64,000 bases of DNA, from the NCBI GenBank assembly GCA_965226945.1, contig OZ245717.1, forward strand, positions 4,774,001 through 4,838,000, given 5' to 3'. Positions 20,101-29,176 of this stretch are shown in pieces (within the stretch, counting starts at the first letter, position 1; every line of letters begins with the position of its first letter). The notes under the pieces were generated by a model. That model did no database searches. It was not told the DNA's origin and worked only from the letters and a program-made list of their open reading frames with translations. The position numbers and the translations under genes were made by a program. The DNA is from SYLG01 sp965226945. Its GTDB lineage: Bacteria > Planctomycetota > Planctomycetia > Gemmatales > Gemmataceae.

Positions 20101-22226
20101 TCGATTCCGCGAGCCGCGTGCTTGCCGACCACCAGCACCTTGCCCGCATGAATTCCGCCCAAATAAACGTCGTCTTCGGTGCGAGGCTGGGACCAGATTT
20201 TGACACCCGATTTGAGATTCAAGCAGAAAAGGCTGCGCGCGTTTGGGGAGGTGAAAATGATCTTGTCGCCCGAGATCATCGGGGGCGCCGAATGCCAGCA
20301 GGAATGCGCGGGCATCCCGCCCATTCCGGGAAACCCACCCATCATCTGCAATTGCAATCGTGCCTGGCGTCTGCCCAGGGCCGTGTCCTGGTTAGTGAGA
20401 CCATCCTGAGCCTGCTCGCGGTAAAGAAACGACCAGACCAGGCTGCCGGTAAGAAGGTCGACGCCGAGAATGGCCCCGGCGTTCGTGGGACAAACGAGGA
20501 TGCCGTCGCCATAGGCCAGATGGGCCGCCTGAGTCTTTCGCGGAATGTCCATCGACAGGCGGTCGCGGGTCGTGACCAAAGTCTGGCTTGCCAGCGGTTT
20601 TCCCGTCTCGGGATCCAGGGTCAGAAGTCGGATTTCCTGCTGTTTTTCGTTGAGAACATAAAGGCGGCCGGCAATGGGAAGCGGCGTGCCGGTGAAATGG
20701 CTATCGCTCAGATCGATGATTCCTTTATCGCCGGGGGCCGATTCCTTTTTGCCGCCAATCTCCCAGACAAGTTTGCCGGTGACCAAATTGTAAGCCCGCA
20801 GCCGGTTGGCACTGATCGCTTCGCCGATTTCGGTGCCATGGCGGCCGGCGGCCGCCACCGTCGGATCGACCGGAACGCCATAAGACACGCCCATGGAATT
20901 CGGAGGAACCTGGAGGTCATTGACTCCATAGACTCGAACGCCATCGCTACTGAGCGTACCGGTGACCGTATTCTCCAACGCGATGCCGGCCCTGGGACCG
21001 CCGACGCGCGCAAAAGCATCCATCCACTCCTGGACCGCCTGCCGCCGGCGAGCGGTGTCGTTTAGCTTGGGCTTCATCATCCCGTCGACGCTCCATTCGT
21101 TTTGCGACTCCCATTCGAGTTCGCCCGTCTTGGAGTTGACGGCATGGATTCCCCAGTTGGAACGGTAAATGACCAAAGGCAACGTTCTGCCTTGATGGAC
21201 CACCGTTTCCGAAAGAGGAATCATCCCGGGGATGAGCGGGTTTTGCCGATCGTGCATGATCCCGATGGCCGGGCTGAGCAGCGCCTTGGATTCCTCGTAG
21301 CGGACGGTCGATTTGCGCCAGTTCGGTTCAAGAAACGCCGTTCCCCCCTGGGTCGACGCATTTCGCTTGGGATTCCCGCCCACCATCAGCCAATCATTCA
21401 CGCCGGCTTCCGGAGCGCGGGCCATGGAGTTGACCTGGCCCCTCCAATCGTCGAGGTTGACCGCTTCGCCAAGAACTTTGACCTCGCGAAGTCCTCTTTG
21501 GCGCAACTGGGCATAAACCTTATCCCGGGAAGCGAGATCTCCGGCCAGGTGAAAAGCAAGCGAGGCGCGAATCAATGCGGTCGAAGCGACGGCGCCGATT
21601 CCTTCGCGGTCGATCAGCTTCTCGAAGCAAAGGCTGGCGGAGAGGTAATTGCCACGATCGAGCTGGTAGGTGCCAAGCAGGTTGGCGGCTTCGGCTCCGG
21701 CCTGCGTGTGCAAATAGATGCGCAGAATATCGCCAAGGATGGCCGCGCTTGCTTTATCCTTGGCCTCTTTCAGCATGGCGGCGGCAAGAGCGCCGTAGTT
21801 GAGCTGATAAAACTCCTTACCCTCCTTGGGCAGGCCCGCCACCAGGCGATTGGCTTCCTGGCGGATGCTCACCATCGATTGCAAATTGGCGTTTTCGCCG
21901 CTGGCCCAGCCGCGCGAGACGAGCACATCCTCGGGCAGTTCGAGCAACCGTTGCAAAATGGAGGTGGCTTCCTGCCAGTTTTTCGTTTGCGCGTATTCCT
22001 GGGCCGCTTGAAGCTGACTTTCCAGGCGGCTGTTGCGCGGCAGGCTCACGCCGGCCAGGTCGAGATTGGGATCGGACTGCGCGGCCGGCTGTCCTGGTTG
22101 AGCCCCAGGGGGGAAGCCCTGTCCCGGGGCAACGGGTTGGGCCGCCACCTTGAGATCAGCCATTGAGGCCAGTACGGCCACTGTCAACAAGACGACCGGT
22201 CCCTTCCACGCCAGGCGTTGCGCCAT
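17151..22226 (-). CDS. Very large exported TPR and PQQ-like beta-propeller protein
   Basis: 1691 residues from the ATG at 22226, which has GGGAGG 6 nt upstream; ATGs at 22250 and 22268 are alternatives. A signal peptide (VVLLTVAVLASMADLKVAAQ) is followed by TPR-like helices (about 60-260), a first PQQ-like propeller (about 270-770), a helical TPR middle (about 800-1090) and a second propeller (about 1150-1640). Blade motifs include YNLVTGKLVWEIGG, TLDPETGKPLA and GLDPMSGKVLWSR. A short pentapeptide duplication (ESLKR, ESLKQ, ESLK) lies near residue 990. It is the first gene of the MoxR/VWA block, and its stop overlaps the next start by one base. A periplasmic scaffold or sensor is likely. Confidence 0.85.
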   Translation of the reverse strand: MAQRLAWKGPVVLLTVAVLASMADLKVAAQPVAPGQGFPPGAQPGQPAAQSDPNLDLAGVSLPRNSRLESQLQAAQEYAQTKNWQEATSILQRLLELPEDVLVSRGWASGENANLQSMVSIRQEANRLVAGLPKEGKEFYQLNYGALAAAMLKEAKDKASAAILGDILRIYLHTQAGAEAANLLGTYQLDRGNYLSASLCFEKLIDREGIGAVASTALIRASLAFHLAGDLASRDKVYAQLRQRGLREVKVLGEAVNLDDWRGQVNSMARAPEAGVNDWLMVGGNPKRNASTQGGTAFLEPNWRKSTVRYEESKALLSPAIGIMHDRQNPLIPGMIPLSETVVHQGRTLPLVIYRSNWGIHAVNSKTGELEWESQNEWSVDGMMKPKLNDTARRRQAVQEWMDAFARVGGPRAGIALENTVTGTLSSDGVRVYGVNDLQVPPNSMGVSYGVPVDPTVAAAGRHGTEIGEAISANRLRAYNLVTGKLVWEIGGKKESAPGDKGIIDLSDSHFTGTPLPIAGRLYVLNEKQQEIRLLTLDPETGKPLASQTLVTTRDRLSMDIPRKTQAAHLAYGDGILVCPTNAGAILGVDLLTGSLVWSFLYREQAQDGLTNQDTALGRRQARLQLQMMGGFPGMGGMPAHSCWHSAPPMISGDKIIFTSPNARSLFCLNLKSGVKIWSQPRTEDDVYLGGIHAGKVLVVGKHAARGIDLQTGLTAWTVETGMPSGYGAASGSLYFLPLKESAKTKEPEICTIDMKLGKVTAHTHSRKKEIPGNLVFYQGDVLSQGPMDLAVYSQLAVRLAYIDEKIRANPNDPEGLADRGELRLDKGDIEGAIADLDLSLRNKPTPQVTAKARKKLFEAFTEAFQENFTRFEPMIGRFEEMCARDTTGGPVTEAEQAEANQRRTVFLGLMARGRETQGRLLDAAKEYDRLAELAAPGSLFTPNDDSALRITPDALARGRIKLMIASAKPEMRQQLEAYLESRLESLKRESLKQESLKTSSDRKDHYKNFTLAFGPFFPGGRKTAAELTRDAAQENGTMPLLEAERFLGAYPGLIPSAWSSSEAAQALDSQAILYQNRGLLPDAASLLSELARRFPNENVRPGMNSARLFNDLAADRRFLPYLAEPATINATGPIKVVEDRSSSNSNHRAVTGLYREGAGLPFFDRNQFVLINNPNQPSSLVLKGTSMTNGESWELPLSGPNVYQHLIGAQPGAKRLGISYQTSGHLMILWVANWIYAIDPIRHKVLWETNLLQGKSVTTFTAGNERFTRPNYNGNNISLDANDGLLYLTREDGWKQRIGMVGTIVDGVLPVLNSEGLAGLDPMSGKVLWSRSDVRSDHLLLGASDSHLFLARTSTDGAVNGSRAVRAIDGYLVDQPDFSKDYRNRLVLNGSRLLSFEAPAATEKTAKTGPVLKLIDLLGNQEIFRKEFPVGTRSLESVGGNLGGVVLPDGNVEVFQLPDGKALPVFKINPILSEKAPMALIADGANVYLVSQKPEDQGNIGQGVQTNFMGWVGLRFVRANGDVYAFRRESGKLAWRNSVSNQLMILDQFQNLPMVLFSSRFQQFQRGPGAQTLINLISTKGYDKRTGKLILDKETRTGQQFFHAFLVDLRAGRLDLLDGQNRISFFWGSGLALADSSRPNGGPTATTSITSENQADSPWIRVNAPRPGAAQGNFIAPAVAPAAVPARRAP

Positions 22227-22980
22227 GGTTAGCCTCCCAGGTCGACTCATTCTTCCCTTATTCTTCATTCTTGCAAGATGTCCGCGTGATGGGCAAGGAA
22301 AAGACCCCGGGCGAGAGAAGTTATTGAGAACTTGCGCCCTTCGATCAGACTGGCGGTCCTCTCATTTCGATTCTTGCTCGGCTGCAATCTCTTTGCGCCA
22401 TTGCCTTCGATCATCATGCAATCTCGCATCCTACCAACCCAGAAATGGCCCGATCGTTAGAGCCGACACCGTATCGAGAACTGCCTGTCCAGTTCTCGGA
22501 CGGGCCAATTGAAATATCAGAGCATCCCAAGATGGCCAAATGTTTCACTTGCAATCTTATCGTTCGCTCAAGCATTGACCGAGTCAGGATTCCTCTGGGT
22601 GCGGACACCGCTCCAAACCTCCAAGGCCATACGATCTCTGATTGCAATACGGGACGAGGACAAGGATGTTTCTTACCCTTGGGCCGCTTCGAGGCGATTT
22701 TTGAAGGACGCCGTGAAAAATCGTGGCCTGGCGCTGGTCACGTGATCAAGAGGCCGACCGCGGAGAGGTTCCCTGAATGGGCGAGGCTTGACGAGGATCA
22801 AAAACCCCTTGTAGCCGCTTTGCATAGAATGATGGGGGTTGAAAGAGCGCTTGACGGTGCGGGAATGAGTGGCGACACTGATATGACCTTCCTCGGGCCG
22901 GTAGGCCCACTTTTTTTTGATCTTTTTGCGACGTTGCAATCTAACCACCGAAGTTTTTTCGTTGGGACGGAAAACCAGCC
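22227..22980. other. 754-bp intergenic region between divergent operons
   Basis: It holds the start regions of the minus-strand MoxR/VWA block and the plus-strand lipoprotein-ResB/CcsA set. It is more AT-rich than its surroundings and contains no convincing coding frame; a 179-codon plus-strand frame runs through a terminator-like hairpin and lacks recognisable content. Visible structure: a perfect 9-bp inverted repeat, CGAGAACTG with CAGTTCTCG (22475-22498), and the hairpin plus T8 at 22895-22918. No known structural RNA signature (RNase P, tmRNA, SRP, 6S) was recognised. Confidence 0.5.
22895..22918 (+). terminator. Terminator-like hairpin in the leader of the lipoprotein gene
   Basis: GGGCC (22895-22899), loop GGTA and GGCCC (22904-22908) are followed two bases later by eight T residues (22911-22918) on the plus strand. 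It ends 62 nt before the lipoprotein ATG with no recognisable gene upstream on that strand, so it may be a leader attenuator or the end of an unannotated small RNA. Confidence 0.45.
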
Positions 22981-24072
22981 ATGAACCGCTCCAGGGCTCG
23001 ATTCTTATTTCTTGGCCTGTTTGCCGCTTTGGGCTGCCAGGAATCCGAAGGAATCCGCGAATACGCCGCGCCGCGTGATGTGGTGGTGGCCGCCGGACCG
23101 ATGGCGAAAAAAGCCGCGGCGGTGCCCACGCGGATTTTGGCCGCCATTATCCCTCGTACCGAGGCAACCTGGTTCGTCAAACTGATGGGCCCGGCGACCC
23201 AGCTGGAAAAACAAGGGGAATCGTTTCAGCAACTCGTGCAGAGTTTGAAATTCGACGAACCGCAGAAGCCAACATTCACCGTCCCCGCCGGTTGGGCTCG
23301 CGATGATTCCAATCAAGCACGCTACTCGACCTTGAAGTTACCCGCCGAACTGGGGCCGCTGGAAGCGACCATCATTCAACTGGGCCCCCAGGCCGGATCC
23401 AAACTCGACAATGTGAACCGCTGGCGCGAGCAAGTCGGTCTCAGTGCGATTACGCAAGCCGAGCTTCCCACCACGACCAAGGAACTGGATGTTGCCGGCG
23501 CCAAGGTCTTGTTCCTGGATGTCACCGGCCCCGGCGGGGGCAAGTCTGGCCCCATGGGCATGATGCCCGGCGGTGCCGCATCCAAACAAGGTAAAGTCGG
23601 ACCGTTTCAAGGTGGCGCCAGAGGCGCCAAAGAACCAGCACCTGATCAATCTCGCGAATCAACGCCCCTTGCAGTCAAAACACCAGGCGGCTGGGTCGAG
23701 GTCGCCCCCAAACCGGTCACGCTCAAAACCTATCAGGCGGCCGATGGCAAGGTGGAGATTACGATCACCCAGCTTGGGGGCACCGCCGGAGGGGTGGCGG
23801 CCAACATCAACCGGTGGCGCGATCAGATTGGGCTGGGCCCCATTGACCTATCTCAATCGGCAACGGAGTTGCAGCCGTTGGAAACGCCTTCAGGAAAGGC
23901 CATCGTTGCCGATTTTGCAGGAAATGGCGCTGGCGCCAAGCGGATCACCGGCGCGATCATTAGCCAGCCCAATCAAACCTGGTTCATCAAGATGATGGGA
24001 CCCGCCGAAGCGGCCGCCAAGGAAAAAGAAGCCTTTCTCGGCCTACTCAAAACACTCAAGTTGCCCCAATAA
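22981..24072 (+). CDS. Lipoprotein with internally duplicated domain, linked to cytochrome c maturation
   Basis: 363 residues. The signal peptide ends in a lipobox (FAALGC, C19), so it is a predicted lipoprotein. The mature part contains two related segments: TWFVKLMGPATQ (about 55-66) and TWFIKMMGPAEA (about 334-345), each followed by a similar helix, and two NRWREQVGL/NRWRDQIGL motifs (about 155 and 277). This points to an internal duplication with a partial first copy, joined by a Gly/Pro-rich linker near 185-215. The downstream ResB-CcsA gene begins 24 nt after the stop, suggesting an operon and a possible accessory role in cytochrome c assembly. I do not recognise a named family. Confidence 0.75.
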   Translation: MNRSRARFLFLGLFAALGCQESEGIREYAAPRDVVVAAGPMAKKAAAVPTRILAAIIPRTEATWFVKLMGPATQLEKQGESFQQLVQSLKFDEPQKPTFTVPAGWARDDSNQARYSTLKLPAELGPLEATIIQLGPQAGSKLDNVNRWREQVGLSAITQAELPTTTKELDVAGAKVLFLDVTGPGGGKSGPMGMMPGGAASKQGKVGPFQGGARGAKEPAPDQSRESTPLAVKTPGGWVEVAPKPVTLKTYQAADGKVEITITQLGGTAGGVAANINRWRDQIGLGPIDLSQSATELQPLETPSGKAIVADFAGNGAGAKRITGAIISQPNQTWFIKMMGPAEAAAKEKEAFLGLLKTLKLPQ

Positions 24073-24096
24073 ATCGAATTTGCGAGATCTCTCACC

Positions 24097-27000
24097 ATGA
24101 GCCAATTCCATGAAAATGATTTCAGGCCAAAGGGCGATGACGCCTTGACCCTTGCCTGGAAGATGATCGTCAGCCTGAAGTTAACCGTCGCGTTATTTGT
24201 CGCATCGGCGGTCCTCGTCTTCTTTGGCACCCTGGCGCAAAAAGAGATGGGGATCTGGAATGTCGTTCACGAATATTTCTGGTCCTGGACGGTCTGGGTG
24301 CCCAATCACCTGGTCTCGGAGTTTTTGAAGATCTTCGGTCTGGGAATGGTCGGGCCAAGCACGACGTTTCCGGGCTCCTTCCCCCTGATCGGCGGCAAAA
24401 CCCTTGGCATCTTGCTGTTTTTGAACCTCAGCGCCGGTTTTCTGAAAATCACCTCACGCGATATCAAAAATCCTGAAAAGCGCTGGCGATTGCCCGGAAT
24501 TGCGCTGCTCCACCTGGGACTGTTGCTGCTCATGGCGGGTGAGTTCATCACCCGGGAATTTGCCGTCGAAGGCCAGATGACTATCGTCAACGGCGGTTCT
24601 TCCAACTTTGTCGAGCGGCGCGACAAGGTCGAACTGGCGATTCTGCGGCCTGACGATGCCGATCCGAAGATGGACCGGGTCATTGTCATTCCCGGCTCGC
24701 TTCTTGAAAAGGCTTTGGAAACGAAAGCACCGATCACCGACGAGCGGATCCCGTTTTCCATCGAAATGGTGGATTATTACGCCAACAGCGTGATTTTGGA
24801 GAAGATCCCAGCCGATTTCGTCAACCTCGCCGACACCGGCGACGGCCGGGAAGTCGGCGCCAAAAAGGCGAAGGAAATCTCCGGCGCCGATCCGAACCAG
24901 AAAGTGGACCTGCCTTCGGCCTACATCAAACTGACCGACACTCAATCCGGCAAGTCGCTGGGGACCTGGTTGGTTTCCACATGGCTATCGACCATATCGG
25001 ACCAGAAAACCCAAGCAGTCGACCTGGGGCTTGGGGACAAGAACCCTCTGATCACCCTGCGCTTTGTGCGCGTGTACAAACCCTACACGGTCACGCTCGT
25101 CAAGTTCATTCACGACGTTTACCCGGGTACCGACGTCGCCAAGAATTTTCAAAGCGACATCATCCTGGACGATCCCGCACAGGGGGTTAGCCGACCGGTT
25201 ACCATCAAGATGAACGATCCGATGCGTCATGCCGGCGAGACCTTTTTTCAATCGAGTTGGCTTCCCGGCGATACGGGCACGGTGCTCCAGGTGGTCGAAA
25301 ATCCCGGCTGGTTGCTCCCCTACATTTCCTGCATTCTGGTTTCGCTGGGGATGATGGTCCATTTCGGCGTGGGCCTCATTGTGTTCATCCAGCGGATGAA
25401 CAAGCGGCAACTCACCCAGGCCAACGCCGTCAAGCGCAAGGAAAGCAAGGCCCACCTACCCGAATGGATCTGGCCAACGGTTATCTGGGCGGCGGTCGCC
25501 ATGGTATCGACCCTGGTCGTCACCGCGGCGCTTACCTCACCGGTTTCCAAGCCTGGCGGCTTTGACCTCGAAGCCTTTGGCAAGCTGCCCATGCTGGAAG
25601 GCGGTCGGGTGAAGCCGATCGACACTCTGGCGCGCAACCGGCTCATGCTTTTCAGTCAGCGCCAGGAAGTGTATTTGAACCTCGAAAACAAAAAAGACGG
25701 TAAAGCCGACAAAAAGGAAGTCAAGGCTGATGACGCCAGGGAGCCTAAGAAAATTCCGGCGGTCCAGTGGCTCTTGGAAACGATGACCGGCAAAATCGGC
25801 AAAAATTCCAAAGCCCACGAACTGGAGGTTTTTCGCATCGATTTCGATCAGGTGCGTATGGCCTTGAATTTGAAATCTCGCGATGGTCTTCGATATTCGA
25901 TCAACGAAATGCAGGACGGCGGAAAATTCGAGGAGTTTTTCGTCGAAGCCAGCCGTGCCGCCCAGGTCGATCCGGCCAAGCGCGACATTTATCAAGTGCG
26001 CGTGCTGGAGCTGGCCAATAACTTGAGATCGTTCATAGAGATTGAAAGCCTCAGTGTTCCCGAAATGTATCCTCCCGAAAACTGGGATGGTCAATCTTCG
26101 TGGATTCCCGTCGGCCAGATTCTTATGGAAGCCGGCAAAAAAATGGCCAACGGTGAAAAAGGCGGAATCGAGCCGGATAAGCTTGCCCTGGCCGAAATCC
26201 TGGTGAGTTACGCGCAAAACAATCCAAAAAAGTTCAATGAAATGGTGGCGGTCTACCATAAAGCGATCGAAAGCCGCATTCCGCCGTTGGCGGTGGCGCG
26301 CGAAAAACTGGAATACGAATTCAACATTGCCCAGCCATTTTATCTGGCGATGTATTTTTATGCAGCGACTTTGCTTTTTACTTTTTTGGGTTGGATTGCC
26401 AGCGTCATTTCGCTTTCCAGCGACAAACCGACCGATGGCGGGCGTCTCTTCCAACATGCCGCCTGGGCCCTTGCCGTCGCCAGCTTTGTGATCCATTCGG
26501 CGGGGCTCATTTCCCGCATGTACATCATGCAGCGGCCGCCGGTGACCAACCTGCATTCCTCGGCCATCTTCATCGGTTGGGGCGTGTGTTTCCTGGGTCT
26601 GTTCCTTGAATTTCTCTTTCGCAGAGGGTTTGGCAATATTCTGCCTGGGGTCGTTGGCATTGCCACCCTGGTCATCGCGCAGAACCTGTCGGCGGGCGGC
26701 GACACCATGGAAGTGCTGCAAGCCGTGCTCGATACAAATTTTTGGCTGGCCACCCACGTGACCACCATTGTGCTTGGCTATGCCGCAACCTATGTGGCCG
26801 GGACCATCGGGTTCCTGTACATCCTCATGCGCGTCTTCATGATCTTCCAGCCGGATATCGCCAAGACCCAAAATGCAACTTCCCAGGTGTTTGGCAACAT
26901 CATCTATGGAGTGGTCTGCTTTGCCACCTTCCTCTCCTTCGTCGGTACGGTGCTGGGCGGGATCTGGGCCGATCAATCCTGGGGCCGGTTCTGGGGTTGG

Positions 27001-27306
27001 GACCCTAAGGAAAATGGCGCCGTCTTGATTGTGATCTGGAATTCTTTGATTTTGCATGCCCGCTGGGCCGGCCTGGTCAAGACTCCGGGCATGGCCGTGC
27101 TGACGCTCATGGGCAATATGATCACGACCTGGAGCTGGTTTGGCACGAATCAACTGGGCGTGGGGCTCCACGCTTACGGTTTCAACAATACCCTGGCGAC
27201 CGGCTGCATGATCTTTTGGCTCTCGCAGCTTCTGTTTATAATGCTTGGAGGCATCGTCTGCCTCCAAGACAAATCTGAGGCCCTGGCCCGCAAGCAAGCC
27301 GCCTGA
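24097..27306 (+). CDS. ccsBA: ResB-CcsA fusion, System II cytochrome c biogenesis protein
   Basis: 1069 residues. The N-terminal part is ResB/CcsB-like: membrane segments near residues 28-48, 95-115, 130-150 and 410-435, with a large extracytoplasmic domain between. The C-terminal part is a CcsA-type heme handling protein with many membrane helices (about 760-1055) and the WWD signature WADQSWGRFWGWDPKE around residues 956-971. System II fusions export heme and ligate it to CXXCH apocytochromes. A c-type cytochrome protein with CQKCH is encoded in this window at about 39.6 kb, a possible client. The region 490-740 between the parts is a long charged soluble insert. Confidence 0.92.
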   Translation: MSQFHENDFRPKGDDALTLAWKMIVSLKLTVALFVASAVLVFFGTLAQKEMGIWNVVHEYFWSWTVWVPNHLVSEFLKIFGLGMVGPSTTFPGSFPLIGGKTLGILLFLNLSAGFLKITSRDIKNPEKRWRLPGIALLHLGLLLLMAGEFITREFAVEGQMTIVNGGSSNFVERRDKVELAILRPDDADPKMDRVIVIPGSLLEKALETKAPITDERIPFSIEMVDYYANSVILEKIPADFVNLADTGDGREVGAKKAKEISGADPNQKVDLPSAYIKLTDTQSGKSLGTWLVSTWLSTISDQKTQAVDLGLGDKNPLITLRFVRVYKPYTVTLVKFIHDVYPGTDVAKNFQSDIILDDPAQGVSRPVTIKMNDPMRHAGETFFQSSWLPGDTGTVLQVVENPGWLLPYISCILVSLGMMVHFGVGLIVFIQRMNKRQLTQANAVKRKESKAHLPEWIWPTVIWAAVAMVSTLVVTAALTSPVSKPGGFDLEAFGKLPMLEGGRVKPIDTLARNRLMLFSQRQEVYLNLENKKDGKADKKEVKADDAREPKKIPAVQWLLETMTGKIGKNSKAHELEVFRIDFDQVRMALNLKSRDGLRYSINEMQDGGKFEEFFVEASRAAQVDPAKRDIYQVRVLELANNLRSFIEIESLSVPEMYPPENWDGQSSWIPVGQILMEAGKKMANGEKGGIEPDKLALAEILVSYAQNNPKKFNEMVAVYHKAIESRIPPLAVAREKLEYEFNIAQPFYLAMYFYAATLLFTFLGWIASVISLSSDKPTDGGRLFQHAAWALAVASFVIHSAGLISRMYIMQRPPVTNLHSSAIFIGWGVCFLGLFLEFLFRRGFGNILPGVVGIATLVIAQNLSAGGDTMEVLQAVLDTNFWLATHVTTIVLGYAATYVAGTIGFLYILMRVFMIFQPDIAKTQNATSQVFGNIIYGVVCFATFLSFVGTVLGGIWADQSWGRFWGWDPKENGAVLIVIWNSLILHARWAGLVKTPGMAVLTLMGNMITTWSWFGTNQLGVGLHAYGFNNTLATGCMIFWLSQLLFIMLGGIVCLQDKSEALARKQAA

Positions 27307-27373
27307 GTGGGCGCTTTTTGGTCCAGGGTCATGGGCGATCGCCATTGCCGGATTCGATCCGGCCGGGTGCTGC

Positions 27374-29173
27374 ATGATTCGATGTCGCGGCCTGAGTATC
27401 GTTTTGGTTGTGGCTTGGGTGCTCGCGTTCTCGGTGGCCCCCGTTCGTTCGCAGCCCACGAAATTTCCCGATATCCCAGGGTTTGAAACCAAGAAAATCG
27501 AAGGGTTCACCCTTTTCGTCGACCCCGAAACGACCAAGCACGAGGGGGATTACAAGCGACCCCCCTCCGAAGTGCTTCAGCTTGAACTGAAGCTGCTGTC
27601 GCGGATCTTGAACCCCAAGGCCCTCGCGGCCGTGAAACGGCTGCCTTTTTGGGTGGAATGGGACGAGGCCCCGGATATTGGCAACACCCGGGGAACGGTG
27701 CTCGCCTATTATCTGTCCGCCGATCTCATGGGCGCCCGCCGCCTGGGAGAACACCCCCTGCGCGCCAAAACGATCACCATTTGCAATTTGAAAACGTTGA
27801 CCTCGCTGCATCAGCCCGAAGTCGACAAGGGCCAGTGCATTCTTTTGCATGAAGTCGCCCATGCCGTTCACGATCAATTGATCGGCTATGGCAATCTCGA
27901 AATTGTGACCGCCTATCAACAAGCCATGGTGCGCAAGCTGTATGAACCGGGTCTTTATGCCGCATCGAGCTCCAAGGAGTTCTTTGCCGAGATGACCTGC
28001 GCCTATCTCGATCGGCTCGAGTATTTCCCGCGCAACCGGGGCGATCTCAAGAAGCACGACCCGCTCACGTTCAAACTGATGGACAAGTTTTGGAGCCGGG
28101 CCGCCTCGGCGGAGGCCGCGAAATCGATGACCGGCACCCGCCGCGAAAAAGTGCCGGAAGACCTTACGCAAATCGTGCTCGAAAAAATGGAACCTGGCAC
28201 GATCGTTCAAAAGAACCCTCCGTCGTTTTCCAAGCGAAACGGCAAACTTTTGGCCATGGCGTTTTGGCACGACGATGTGTCTTCCTCGATTCAGGACCTG
28301 GAAAGGGTCAAGAAATTCCAGGACCGCTTTGCCGAATGGGGCATCGACATGCTGTTGGTCACCCCGGCCGATAGCAACGCCATCCGTTCCGCCCGCACGC
28401 TCAAGGACAAAGGAATCAATCTTCCCGCCTGCGCGGGGTTGGCCGGCGACGTCAAAATCGAGAATGTAAGACCACCCCTCGTGATCGTCTTCGACCCTGA
28501 CGGGAAAGCGATTTTCCGCGGCCCCGATTTCGCTTCCGAGGCGCTCTATCGACGCCTGGGCATGACCCAAAAATTGGAAGACAGTCTCGAAACTCTGGAA
28601 GCCGGCACCGAACGAAGCGAATGGGATAAAATTCGCGACCAGATCAAACGAGGCGACGATTTGGCGACCGTGCTGAAACAGGTCAACGCGTACACCCGCT
28701 ACCCCGATGAAGATCTGGTATCCCAGGCGCAAATGGTGGAATCGTCCCTCGAAAAACCGCTTTTGAAGTTGATGGAAAACTGGGACGAAGAAAGCACGGT
28801 TTTTCCCGCGCGCTCCTTCTTGCACTTCAACCGTCTGGCGTTCAACTACAAGGGCACGCACGCGGGCGCCAAGGCCAGGGAGATGGCCGACAAACTCAAG
28901 TCCAACGCCGAGGTCCAGTCCGAACTCAAGGCCCAGACCCTGCTGGAGTCGATGCGTAAGTCGGATGTGCAATTGACGCGCATGCAAACGGCGGGCGGTT
29001 TTCTGCCGCTTCAGGCCACGCCCATTCTCAATCAAATGCAATCGACCATGAAACAAATGGAGGAGAAGTACCCCAAGTCGTTTGCCACGGCCGATGCGCG
29101 CCTGATTGTCCGCAAATTCTTTCCTTTTGGCATTCCCACCGGAATCGGCGCACGGCGCCCCAATGGGCCTTGA
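27374..29173 (+). CDS. Exported HExxH metalloprotease with thioredoxin-like domain, copy 1
   Basis: 599 residues from ATG 27374, chosen because it gives a clean signal peptide (residues 1-26, ending PVRSQ); the longer frame overlaps the ResB-CcsA gene. A zinc-peptidase core shows LLHEVAHAVHDQ (H159, E160, H163) and a downstream EFFAEMTCAYLDR (E202-E206) that can supply the third ligand, an arrangement resembling the anthrax lethal factor / Pro-Pro endopeptidase type. Residues 290-395 look like a thioredoxin/redoxin fold (LLAMAFWHDD, WGIDMLLVTP, PPLVIVFDPDGKAIFRG) without a CXXC. A helical C-terminal region follows. It is paralogous to the next gene, 3 nt downstream. Confidence 0.8.
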   Translation: MIRCRGLSIVLVVAWVLAFSVAPVRSQPTKFPDIPGFETKKIEGFTLFVDPETTKHEGDYKRPPSEVLQLELKLLSRILNPKALAAVKRLPFWVEWDEAPDIGNTRGTVLAYYLSADLMGARRLGEHPLRAKTITICNLKTLTSLHQPEVDKGQCILLHEVAHAVHDQLIGYGNLEIVTAYQQAMVRKLYEPGLYAASSSKEFFAEMTCAYLDRLEYFPRNRGDLKKHDPLTFKLMDKFWSRAASAEAAKSMTGTRREKVPEDLTQIVLEKMEPGTIVQKNPPSFSKRNGKLLAMAFWHDDVSSSIQDLERVKKFQDRFAEWGIDMLLVTPADSNAIRSARTLKDKGINLPACAGLAGDVKIENVRPPLVIVFDPDGKAIFRGPDFASEALYRRLGMTQKLEDSLETLEAGTERSEWDKIRDQIKRGDDLATVLKQVNAYTRYPDEDLVSQAQMVESSLEKPLLKLMENWDEESTVFPARSFLHFNRLAFNYKGTHAGAKAREMADKLKSNAEVQSELKAQTLLESMRKSDVQLTRMQTAGGFLPLQATPILNQMQSTMKQMEEKYPKSFATADARLIVRKFFPFGIPTGIGARRPNGP

Positions 29174-29176
29174 AAC

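Noticed and set aside
22445..22984. 179-codon plus-strand frame in the 754-bp gap
   Set aside because: Passes through the hairpin plus T8, lacks a ribosome site and recognisable content, and ends in the lipoprotein start.
25537..27537. 666-codon minus-strand frame opposite ccsBA
   Set aside because: Antisense shadow of a clear ResB-CcsA gene; composition is Arg/His/Gly-rich without motifs, as expected for an antisense frame in high-GC DNA.
27329..29056. 575-codon minus-strand frame opposite the first metalloprotease
   Set aside because: Shadow of a gene with signal peptide and HExxH motif; no motifs of its own.
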